DNA of 7,535 bases from Candidatus Krumholzibacteriia bacterium (GTDB lineage Bacteria > Krumholzibacteriota > Krumholzibacteriia > Krumholzibacteriales > Krumholzibacteriaceae). Location: the NCBI GenBank assembly GCA_026387805.1, contig JAPLKY010000047.1, forward strand, positions 1 through 7,535, given 5' to 3'. The position numbers and the translations under genes are program-made. Below the pieces are notes generated by a model. The model saw only the letters and a list, made by a program, of their open reading frames with translations, ran no database searches and was not told the DNA's origin. Shown here piece after piece: positions 1 through 5,793 of the stretch; the first letter of the stretch is position 1; every line of letters begins with the position of its first letter.

Positions 1-577
1 AGTTGAGGAACTTCTGGCAGTCGTCTTCTCCGATTACGGGGGCGGTGACATCAACGAAAGATTTGGGCGATATCTCCCAATCCATATAATCGGGTTTTTG
101 TATCGAAAGCACTTTCTTATGGCATGCGGTCGGGATCTTCGGGTTTACCCTGATCTCAAAAACCAGAGGATTCAATGAATGCAACGCTTCCAAGAAATCC
201 TTCCCCTGCCCGATCGTAATCGGCCCTTTTGCCTTCAAATCGGGGTCATAAGGACAGAACAACTCTAGGATTACGAGCGATTGGTGGAGCGCCGACGACA
301 TCGGGTTATCAAAGGAGAAATAGCCGACATTATCCGAATATAAGACTCCCAGCGTGACCCGTTGGGTCTTTTCTTTGTTCACGGTCTTTGACTGGTCGGA
401 AGAAGCGGATTCCTCAAACTTCGCACCGGGAAATATCTTATCGATCGGCTTGTCTATCGGCCCACTGCCCGATGAGCTGTATCTTGCGACCAGCGAAACC
501 GCGATCCCTTTGAGCGGTTCTCCATTCAGTTCGGAAACGACAAATCCTCGGATCTTATTCAAGCCGTTATCTGGCAT
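1..577 (-). CDS. Hypothetical protein with carboxypeptidase-regulatory-like beta domain (3' end off the window)
   Basis: An open minus-strand frame starts at ATG 577-575 and stays open for 192 codons to the left edge, so the C-terminus is missing. The start is set by a strong Shine-Dalgarno AGGAGG at 583-588. The N-terminus reads MPDNGLNKIRGFVVSELNGE and continues PLKGIAVSLVA; residues about 8-90 then end in VTLGVLYSDNVGYFSFDNP. This 'I-x-G-x-V ... G-x-P-L-x-G-x-x-V ... S-D-x-x-G-x-F-x-F' pattern is typical of carboxypeptidase-regulatory-like or transthyretin-like beta-sandwich modules. An Asp/Lys/Ser-rich insertion (about residues 38-68) interrupts the sandwich. No signal peptide or membrane segment is visible at the N-terminus, which is unusual for this fold because it is mostly found in secreted proteins. 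The rest (residues 90-192) is not recognised. No enzymatic motif is seen and the function is unknown. The reading frame itself is well supported; the domain call is moderate. Confidence 0.75.
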   Translation of the reverse strand, partial: MPDNGLNKIRGFVVSELNGEPLKGIAVSLVARYSSSGSGPIDKPIDKIFPGAKFEESASSDQSKTVNKEKTQRVTLGVLYSDNVGYFSFDNPMSSALHQSLVILELFCPYDPDLKAKGPITIGQGKDFLEALHSLNPLVFEIRVNPKIPTACHKKVLSIQKPDYMDWEISPKSFVDVTAPVIGEDDCQKFLN

Positions 578-663
578 ATTCTCCTCCTGAATTTGCGTGA
601 TTAGGTTCAAACCGAAAGAATTGTAAGACACATTTCGACGGAAGTCCACGTGTAAAATGAGAC

Positions 664-831
664 CTATTTTCTGCCGCTACTTCTTCCCATTTCCATTTGC
701 CGTAGTTGAAGTGCCTTAGGTGCGATTTGCCGGCAGACAGGCGCGGCGGCGGCGTCTAGAATTGCGACATCAATGGGGACTTCCGCAACGGTTCCAATTC
801 TTTGCGAGCGTGTCCACCATCTTGCCTGCAC
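664..831 (-). pseudogene. Degraded recombinase/transposase-tail remnant (copy A)
   Basis: A short open frame (GTG at 831-829 to TAG at 666-664, 55 residues) contains RWWTRSQRIGTVAE near its start and IAPKALQLRQMEMG near its end. The second segment resembles the region just before the C-terminal helix-turn-helix of large site-specific recombinases (pattern 'IAPKALQLRQMGM...IARxLGVxxKTVAKAL'), as I recall that family. The helix-turn-helix itself is missing: the frame ends after GRSSGRK. The WWTRSQRI segment recurs at 5663-5693 upstream of the sigma gene, where the complementary part (the helix-turn-helix) survives. No start-associated ribosome site is seen. I read this as a non-functional fragment, but it could also be a chance open frame inside a dispersed repeat. 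Confidence 0.4.
790..820. repeat. 31-bp direct repeat, copy A (partner at 5663-5693)
   Basis: This stretch matches 5663-5693 at 28 of 31 positions in the same orientation, including 17 identical bases (TGCGAGCGTGTCCACCA at 803-819 and 5676-5692). Similarity extends a few bases further left (GCAA at 785-788 and 5659-5662) if one base is skipped. The copies lie outside the recognised genes, on either side of the four-gene minus-strand block. Read on the minus strand, both encode WWTRSQRI in the frame used for the recombinase-tail remnants. Confidence 0.75.
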
Positions 832-855
832 GGCACTTCATCCGTTGCGGATCGG

Positions 856-2886
856 TCATCGACTGATCGAAACGCCGATCCTCATGGTCGTAGTGCTTCC
901 TCCGTAGGTTGTATCCCAAGTCGCGGTGCGGCCGGGGTATACGAAGTATGAGTATGCCGGGTCCCCGAGCGGCGGCCGAATGCCATACATATCCTCCCAG
1001 AGCGAATCGATGGTAACGGTGCCGTTATAGTCGCTCACGGTCTTGACGTGGATGTATGCCGGTGCCAGCCAGTCCACCGTCACGTGCTTCAGCACCCGGT
1101 AGCGCCACCCGTCGGGATTCGAGCGCTCTTCGGTGTAATAGCCCCAATAGCATGGCGGAATGTTGATCGGCTCGAGGAGGCTCTCCGTGCGGCTGAAGCT
1201 CTGGTTTGCGTCGGTGCAGCTGCTCTGATAGCTGTAAGATCGTTGAACCTTATCCCGAAGCTGGCAGATCTCGCTCGCTCCAAGAACCAACCGGTCCTCG
1301 CTCGTCGCGAGACCCGAAACCGAGGTCGAACCGCAGGCGGACGTCACGTCGTACGTGTACGAATAGCGGTACGAAACATTGAAGGTCACCGGCTTAAGGG
1401 TGATCGTCACGGGCTCCGACCACACCCAGACTATCGAATCGGCCTCATCGGACCAGTACTGAAATGCAGCTTTCCACGTGGTGGTTCCAGGCGGGATACC
1501 GGTCTGCTGATCCCACACGAAGGTCGCAGAGACTTTGCCGTTCTCATCCGTCATGGTGCTCGTGGCCGACGGATATATCGTCTGCCCGTTGCCGCCATGG
1601 GTGCCCTCGATGCGGACCGTCGCGCCTTCGTACGGTCCGAAGGGATCGGTTGTCGTGGCGGTGAACTTGACGTAGTTGCTGTCATCGCTCGAAGTGATGG
1701 CGAGATTGTACAGGGTCGTCTTGTCGGCTTCGAGAGTGATGTTCACTTTGCAGCACGCAATCTCCCAGTTGCCGACCGTATCGACGAACGAATGCAAGAT
1801 CGGATCGGTGTCGATTCGATCATCCGACTCGATATAGCGAAGCGCACAGTCCAGCAGCGCTTTGCCCTCGACGCACTTGTCATGATCGCACTTGCTCTTG
1901 CCGTCCTCGGCGGTTCTTCTGAAAAGCGCATCGAAATCGCCTTCCGTGGCCGATTTGACGGACGCGAATGCTCCGTGATTGGACCAACCGTGGGTTATGA
2001 TATCGTCTGTAGCGACAAAATTAGCCAGGTTCCTGATGCACTCGCGGAGCAGGAAGAGCCCGTCGCACGGTGACACATTGAACGCCTGCCCCTGAATCGC
2101 CGCGGCATGCTTCTGATACGCGTCCAGCATGATCCCCTCGATCGTCGCCGCGAGCTCGGGATACACGATCGTCTCCCCCATATAGGTCGTTGGAAGCCGG
2201 CACAGGTCGTGCAGCTCTATCATGGGATATAGATCGACATAGAATGCCGTTTTCCCGATATTCCTGGTCAGGTAGTCCGCTATCTCGTACACCTCGGCCT
2301 CGAGGCGATCGTACCGTTCATCATCAGTCCCATAGCCGCTGAAGTGCACTATCCGAGCCGTCAGCGTCCCGGCGGTCGTGTCACAGACCGTATAGAGCGG
2401 TTCGTACCGGTTTTCGGCGGCATCGACATAAGCGATCAAAGGACGTTTCGCGAATGGCAGCGGCGCCCCCCCGGGATAGCGGATCGTGAGCGTGGCGGCT
2501 GAATCGAGAACGATCCCCTCCGGCTCGAACAGGGCGCCCTTGAGACAGCATAGGCTGTCGGTGCCGGCGCACGCGTCGCAGCCGGTTCCGCCCGGCCCGG
2601 CGATGCTCAAGGACAAGAAGGGAATGATCCTGATGGTGGTATCGGCCTTCAGCGCGTGGGCAGGAATAGTCAATTCGAAGCTCACTCCGCTTATATCCTC
2701 GGCGCTCAGGCTGCCGCCGGCGTCCGCGACGATGCGTTGCTCCACCGCTCGAGATTCATCGGCCGCATACTTGATCGTGAAGGTTGGTTGGGGCGGCGGA
2801 TTATCGTCCCCTGGCTCAGTCGGCTTCTTGGAGCAGGTGAGCAGGACAAGACAGGCGATGCACACCAAGGCCATTGGTTTCTTCAT
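856..2886 (-). CDS. Large secreted lipoprotein with ZU5-like and Ig-like domains, unknown function
   Basis: The product is a 676-residue putative lipoprotein. I chose ATG 2886-2884 over an upstream in-frame ATG at 2955. From 2886 the protein begins with a signal peptide (MKKPMALVCIACLVLLTC) ending in a lipobox-like LLTC, with the acylated Cys at residue 18, and a GAGG ribosome site lies at 2894-2897 with 7-base spacing. A Pro/Asp-rich linker (residues 20-35) follows. Residues about 53-185 look ZU5-like: 'G-G-S-L...FELTIPAHAL...T-x-I-x-I...FEPEGIVLDSAATLTIRY'. A Cys-rich loop with C103, C106, C113 and C114 interrupts it. Residues 190-378 are mostly helical with further cysteines (C333, C338, C347, C378, C379). 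Residues about 380-499 look like a bacterial Ig-like domain (VKFTATTTDPFG...GATVRIEG...STMTDENGKVSATF). Residues 500-676 are Tyr- and Thr-rich beta-type sequence. No catalytic motif is recognised; a surface, binding or structural role is an inference. It lies 107 bases downstream of the hydrolase gene and is probably co-transcribed. Confidence 0.85.
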   Translation of the reverse strand: MKKPMALVCIACLVLLTCSKKPTEPGDDNPPPQPTFTIKYAADESRAVEQRIVADAGGSLSAEDISGVSFELTIPAHALKADTTIRIIPFLSLSIAGPGGTGCDACAGTDSLCCLKGALFEPEGIVLDSAATLTIRYPGGAPLPFAKRPLIAYVDAAENRYEPLYTVCDTTAGTLTARIVHFSGYGTDDERYDRLEAEVYEIADYLTRNIGKTAFYVDLYPMIELHDLCRLPTTYMGETIVYPELAATIEGIMLDAYQKHAAAIQGQAFNVSPCDGLFLLRECIRNLANFVATDDIITHGWSNHGAFASVKSATEGDFDALFRRTAEDGKSKCDHDKCVEGKALLDCALRYIESDDRIDTDPILHSFVDTVGNWEIACCKVNITLEADKTTLYNLAITSSDDSNYVKFTATTTDPFGPYEGATVRIEGTHGGNGQTIYPSATSTMTDENGKVSATFVWDQQTGIPPGTTTWKAAFQYWSDEADSIVWVWSEPVTITLKPVTFNVSYRYSYTYDVTSACGSTSVSGLATSEDRLVLGASEICQLRDKVQRSYSYQSSCTDANQSFSRTESLLEPINIPPCYWGYYTEERSNPDGWRYRVLKHVTVDWLAPAYIHVKTVSDYNGTVTIDSLWEDMYGIRPPLGDPAYSYFVYPGRTATWDTTYGGSTTTMRIGVSISR

Positions 2887-2993
2887 GTTCCGACCTCGCT
2901 CGAGAGTGGAAATGGCTTCTGGATGATCAGACTGGGCCAATGCTCGAAATGACACAAGCTGCTTCCGAAAACATTGGGCGAAAACCGTTGCGG

Positions 2994-4385
2994 TTACCTG
3001 ATTCTCGCGCCTTCCATGTCGCGGCCGCCTTGATGCAGAACGAGTCCGGTCACCCGCCCGGTCGAGTCCTTCACAAATGTTATTTGGGCATCTACGGCCT
3101 TGTAGAAGAATTCGGTTTCCGACGAAGGATACACCTGGAAACGGGGCTGCCCGGTCGCCCGGACAAACAGCTTGTCTTCCTCGCGGGTGACCGTCAGCGT
3201 GAAACCGGGAGCGAGCCGGTATTCCCCGGGATAGAGATCGAGCACTTCCGGCTTGATCGTGATTTCGACGCGCCGCTTGATCGGACGCGGGAGCCGGTTG
3301 TCGAGCAGATAGAAACCGATGTCGTCGATATCGGCGTTCGAATTGTGGAGGATCACCACACCGTATCTATTCTTCAAATCCAATCCCATGAAGGAGTGGT
3401 ATCCCCCGGTCTGTCCGTTGTGCCAGACGATCTCCCCGGCCGGCGTTTTGGTGATGAGCCAGCTCAGACCGATATCGGTATCGAAAATGTCCGTAGTGCG
3501 TTGTTTGCCGTGGCTGCGGCGCAGCGCGGCCGATAAGGGCCCTGAATCGGCAAGATTCGCCTGCAAGAACTTCGCCATATCGTTCGCGGTGGATCGCAAC
3601 GCACCGGCACCGGCCAATGTCGGTATGTCCCAATTGGGGACGGCGTTCCCCTCTCTATCATGCCCGACGGCCAAGCGCGCCTTCATGGAAGCCGAAAGCG
3701 AAATCGCCGTATCCTTCATGTCCAGCGGCTGGAGGACACGTTGGCGGACCAGCTCCTCATAGCCGATTCCGGATTTCAAGGCGAGGGCATGCCCCAGCAG
3801 CCCGGCGCCGAGGTTCGAATATTCGAAGCGGCTGCCGATATCCCGAGTCAGCTGATATTCGCCCAGGAACGCATACAACTGCGAAACGGTATAGTGGGCA
3901 TAGGGATTTGCCGGCTCTTTGACGAGATTGGAAGGGATAGTGGGGAGTCCGGAGGTGTGGGTCACAAGGTCGATCAGGGTGATGGTCTTGCCGTTTCTCT
4001 CGGGGACGCGCACGCCGGCCGGGAGATATTTCCCAAGGGAATCGTCCAGGGCGACTTCGCCTCGTTCGACCATATCCGACAGGATGGCCGCCGTGAACGC
4101 TTTGGTGACTGAGCCTATTTCAAATACGGTATCCCCGTTCAGCGGCGGCGCTCCCTTCGCCCCCGCTGCGCCGGCCGTGATGATGCGCACGCCCTCCGGC
4201 GAGACCACGGCCGCAACCAATCCGATATCGGCTTTTGGGTCCAGCCGATCTTGAAGAAGTGTCCGGATTTCGGCTTCGGAAAGGGCCGGAGTCGTTTTGG
4301 CTTCCTGCCCGAGAGAGGAAGCGCAGGCGAACACCACCGGGAAAAGCAATGCCAGGGCGGTGATGGAACTTTCCTTGAATGACAT
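2994..4385 (-). CDS. Secreted serine hydrolase, class C beta-lactamase / penicillin-binding-protein-like family
   Basis: This is a 463-residue exported serine hydrolase of the beta-lactamase-related (class C / AmpC-like, family S12) fold. The catalytic triad of motifs is complete. S92-V-T-K95 gives the nucleophile Ser and the Lys, in EIGSVTKAFTA; Y189-S-N191 is in FEYSNLGAGLLGHAL; H322-N-G324 is in WHNGQTGGYHSF and replaces the KTG box. HTSGLP (143-148) is another family hallmark. The N-terminus (residues 1-26) is a hydrophobic signal peptide. The Cys in VVFAC at residue 21 could be a poor lipobox, so secretion as a lipoprotein is possible but uncertain. Residues about 370-463 form a C-terminal beta domain (PGEYRLAPGFTLTVTREEDKLFV) like those appended to esterase and D-aminopeptidase relatives. 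The start ATG 4385-4383 has AAGGAGA at 4393-4399. Substrate cannot be assigned: members cleave beta-lactams, D-amino-acid peptides or esters, so a resistance function should not be assumed. It shares an upstream sequence box with the sigma operon. Confidence 0.92.
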   Translation of the reverse strand: MSFKESSITALALLFPVVFACASSLGQEAKTTPALSEAEIRTLLQDRLDPKADIGLVAAVVSPEGVRIITAGAAGAKGAPPLNGDTVFEIGSVTKAFTAAILSDMVERGEVALDDSLGKYLPAGVRVPERNGKTITLIDLVTHTSGLPTIPSNLVKEPANPYAHYTVSQLYAFLGEYQLTRDIGSRFEYSNLGAGLLGHALALKSGIGYEELVRQRVLQPLDMKDTAISLSASMKARLAVGHDREGNAVPNWDIPTLAGAGALRSTANDMAKFLQANLADSGPLSAALRRSHGKQRTTDIFDTDIGLSWLITKTPAGEIVWHNGQTGGYHSFMGLDLKNRYGVVILHNSNADIDDIGFYLLDNRLPRPIKRRVEITIKPEVLDLYPGEYRLAPGFTLTVTREEDKLFVRATGQPRFQVYPSSETEFFYKAVDAQITFVKDSTGRVTGLVLHQGGRDMEGARIR

Positions 4386-4438
4386 CGAGAAATCTCCTTG
4401 TCGAAAGAACGAACAGGAAGATCGCTTTTGCCATTTCT

Positions 4439-4460
4439 ATAGGAAATTCGATTCCGTGTC
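4439..4460 (-). promoter_or_regulatory. Shared upstream box and putative promoter of the hydrolase gene
   Basis: On the minus strand this site reads GGAATCGAATTTCC (4455-4442), flanked by GAC two bases upstream and AT one base downstream. The same arrangement occurs at 5544-5565 before the sigma gene, identical at 19 of 22 positions. Here 56 bases separate the 14-mer from the hydrolase ATG. The 14-mer has GGAA/TTCC half-sites in inverted orientation. A perfect TTGACA (4462-4457) abuts it upstream and TATAGA (4441-4436) abuts it downstream, giving a 15-base spacer, which is short for a housekeeping promoter. It may be an ECF-type promoter element (GGAAT is a common ECF -35 core) or an operator between -35 and -10. 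The repeat is seen directly; its role is inferred. Confidence 0.5.
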
Positions 4461-4632
4461 AATTGGCGGATGTCTCCGGATCGCGGAATGAAATCATGTG
4501 CGCGGAGTTCCCGACTCACCCGAGAGGCGATCGGCAGAGTTGCGGTGGCGGATGATGGCGGGCAGGCGGCACGTCGGCATGCTCATATCTGAAGCGTACG
4601 GTCCGATTTCTATAGAACAACATCCGAGATCT

Positions 4633-4656
4633 CGCCCGCCGCCGATGCGGCGGGCG
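4633..4656 (-). terminator. Strong GC hairpin after the sigma/anti-sigma operon
   Basis: A perfect 10-bp inverted repeat (CGCCCGCCGC at 4633-4642 and GCGGCGGGCG at 4647-4656) encloses a four-base loop, CGAT. It begins 15 bases past the stop codon of the anti-sigma-like gene and separates that operon from the hydrolase promoter. No uridine run follows on the minus strand, so it is not a textbook intrinsic terminator. It could pause polymerase, protect the mRNA 3' end or act with Rho. Confidence 0.5.
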
Positions 4657-4671
4657 CCGCTGGACTGAGGC

Positions 4672-4998
4672 TTATGAAACGAGTCGAAAGGCTCCGAACC
4701 AAACAACGAATATGAATCCGAGCACGCAGAGAAATCCGAAGGCTATCAGAGCCGCGATTATCACGGTGCGCCGGAACATGAGTCGCTTTGCTTCCCTATA
4801 GGCTTCCATCGCATCCTCCTTGTTGAGCGGTACAGGCACATCTCCCGCCGTTTCCATCTTTGCGAACTCTTTCGCAAGGTCGGCGGCCTCGGGGTCACTC
4901 GCGAGGTACGATTCGACGAGCGCGCGCGTATCCGCGCTCGCCTCGTCGGCCACATAGATGGGCAGAAGATCGAGAATCACGTTTCGAGTGATCTTCAT
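4672..4998 (-). CDS. Putative membrane anti-sigma factor, single-pass
   Basis: This 108-residue protein begins one base after the sigma-factor stop (TGA-A-ATG) and is translationally close to it, with ribosome site AAGGAAGG at 5008-5015. The N-terminal part (residues 1-48, ILDLLPIYVADEASADTRAL then VESYLASDPEAADL) matches the cytosolic helical sigma-binding region of small ECF anti-sigma factors as I know them. A linker (about 49-75, AGDVPVPLNKEDAMEAYREA) follows. A single hydrophobic helix spans about residues 78-103 (TVIIAALIAFGFLCVLGFIF then VVWFGAF), with Arg residues just before it, so the N-terminus is predicted to be cytosolic. There is almost no extracytoplasmic domain, only a few residues after the helix. 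The HxxxCxxC zinc-binding motif of classical ZAS anti-sigmas is absent; the only Cys lies in the membrane helix. The anti-sigma role rests mainly on gene order and N-terminal resemblance; the membrane protein call is firm. Confidence 0.75.
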   Translation of the reverse strand: MKITRNVILDLLPIYVADEASADTRALVESYLASDPEAADLAKEFAKMETAGDVPVPLNKEDAMEAYREAKRLMFRRTVIIAALIAFGFLCVLGFIFVVWFGAFRLVS

Positions 4999-4999
4999 T

Positions 5000-5485
5000 T
5001 CAATACACCTTCCTTTCGATACAGGCGGCGAGGAGCCTCTTGCGAACGCGATGCACTTTCACTTTGGCCGATGCGAGCGTGATCTCGAGGACGCGGGCGA
5101 TCTCTTCGTATGGCAGCCCATGCCGAACCCGAAGGATGAAGGCCGCGCGATCGATTTCCGGAAGCGGTTGCAGGAGCTTTTCAACCCTTATCAGCTCGAA
5201 CTGAGCTTCGGCTCGACCATCCGGTCCGGGCGCGGGATCCGGCAGTGTCTCATCGAGGGGGACCTCGCGCCGGCTCTTGCGCCGCCTTTCGAGAAACGTA
5301 TTGCGGGCAATCGTCATGAGATACGCCTTCAGCGTCTCAGTACGGATGGCGCTCCTATTCACCCAGGCGCGGATGAACGTCTCGGAAGTAATATCCTCCG
5401 CTTCGGCGCGCTCGCCCGAAAGCGAGAAGGCGAAGCGGAAGACCTCCGGCGCATATGACTCGTATAGTTCTTGAAAGCCCAGCAT
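5000..5485 (-). CDS. ECF-type RNA polymerase sigma factor (sigma-70 family)
   Basis: This 161-residue alternative sigma factor directs RNA polymerase to a dedicated set of promoters. Region sigma-2 covers about residues 5-72: FQELYESYAPEVFRFAFSLS, then AEDITSETFIRAWVN (the core-binding region 2.2-like segment) and LKAYLMTIARNTFLERRRKS (the -10-recognising part). An acidic/proline linker (DETLPDPAPGPDG) follows. Region sigma-4 covers about 100-155: LPEIDRAAFILRVRHGLPYE leads into the helix-turn-helix EIARVLEITLASAKVKVHRVRKRL. Length fits the ECF group, which has sigma-2 and sigma-4 only. I set the start at ATG 5485-5483 because AGGAGG (5489-5494) precedes it and the family begins here. The frame remains open upstream to TTG at 5704 and would add 73 residues of unrelated helix-turn-helix-like sequence, which I treat as a remnant. 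The gene is in an operon with the downstream anti-sigma-like gene. A box shared with the hydrolase promoter lies 61 bases upstream and suggests autoregulation. Confidence 0.93.
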   Translation of the reverse strand: MLGFQELYESYAPEVFRFAFSLSGERAEAEDITSETFIRAWVNRSAIRTETLKAYLMTIARNTFLERRRKSRREVPLDETLPDPAPGPDGRAEAQFELIRVEKLLQPLPEIDRAAFILRVRHGLPYEEIARVLEITLASAKVKVHRVRKRLLAACIERKVY

Positions 5486-5543
5486 CTTCCTCCTCTGGCG
5501 ATAATAGACATTTGGAGCCGGGAAGTTACAGACAATTTGAATG

Positions 5544-5565
5544 ATGGGAAATTCGATTCCTGGTC
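5544..5565 (-). promoter_or_regulatory. Shared upstream box and putative promoter of the sigma operon
   Basis: On the minus strand GGAATCGAATTTCC (5560-5547) is preceded by GAC with a two-base gap and followed by AT with a one-base gap, as at 4439-4460. The distance from the 14-mer to the sigma ATG is 61 bases. A GTCTGTAA segment lies 15 bases downstream of the GAATTT half, a spacing compatible with an ECF -35/-10 pair, but the hydrolase copy has no GTC at that distance, so this reading is tentative. ATTCGA on the plus strand recurs exactly 20 bp away (5551 and 5571), which may extend a binding site by two helical turns. Confidence 0.5.
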
Positions 5566-5704
5566 GAGGTATTCGAGGCCTGTCCAGTATCCAGGTCAAC
5601 GCCTTCGCGACAGTCTTTCCGTTAACACCGATATGCCGGGCAATAGCCTCGTTACTGAGCAAGGTTCGAATTCTCTGCGAGCGTGTCCACCACTTCTTTC
5701 TCAA
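5560..5704 (-). pseudogene. Recombinase/transposase-tail remnant with helix-turn-helix (copy B), in frame with the sigma gene
   Basis: Upstream of the sigma start the same frame encodes KKWWTRSQRIRTLLSNEA followed by IARHIGVNGKTVAKAL, then a Pro/Arg-rich stretch. The latter resembles the C-terminal helix-turn-helix of large site-specific recombinases or transposases ('IARxLGVxxKTVAKAL'), from my knowledge of such families. Copy A at 664-831 shares WWTRSQRI and keeps the segment that normally precedes this helix-turn-helix, so the two look like differently deleted fragments of one ancestral gene. There is only a TTG for a start and no ribosome site. The putative sigma promoter box lies at the downstream end of the segment. 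It could instead be a genuine N-terminal extension of the sigma factor, which I consider less likely. Confidence 0.4.
5663..5693. repeat. 31-bp direct repeat, copy B (partner at 790-820)
   Basis: Same orientation as copy A, with 28 of 31 positions identical. It sits between the divergent sigma and pepT genes. Together the two copies bracket about 4.8 kb containing the whole sigma / anti-sigma / hydrolase / lipoprotein block. Confidence 0.75.
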
Positions 5705-5793
5705 CTGTAGTCAGAGTCTCAGAATGGTGCTAAGATCGGCGACAGGTCAAACAGTTGGGTTCAGAAAACCAGAACAGAAGATCAGGAGGGATT

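Noticed and set aside
1048..2073. Plus-strand open frame of 341 codons
   Set aside because: It is fully antisense to the lipoprotein gene, whose signal peptide, ribosome site and domain patterns are clear. The plus-strand translation is Arg-rich and low in recognisable motifs, as expected for a shadow frame.
2983..2995. Terminator hairpin after the hydrolase gene
   Set aside because: The stem is only 5 bp, overlaps the stop codon and is followed by a short broken T run; too weak to call as a terminator.
2874..3536. Plus-strand open frame of 220 codons across the lipoprotein/hydrolase gap
   Set aside because: Most of it is antisense to the hydrolase C-terminus and it has no ribosome site or recognisable domain.
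4433..4615. Repeated 10-mer ATTTCTATAG at 4433-4442 and 4606-4615
   Set aside because: The first copy overlaps the -10-like TATAGA of the hydrolase gene, but the second has no -35 partner and no gene at a suitable distance; this could be chance.
5483..5522. TATTAT as a -10 element for the sigma gene (minus strand)
   Set aside because: It lies too close to the start codon: transcription would begin within the ribosome site, and no matching -35 is present at normal spacing.
5659..5680. GGTTCGAA resembling a tRNA T-loop
   Set aside because: The flanking five bases do not pair as a T-stem and no acceptor, D or anticodon arms can be folded around it.
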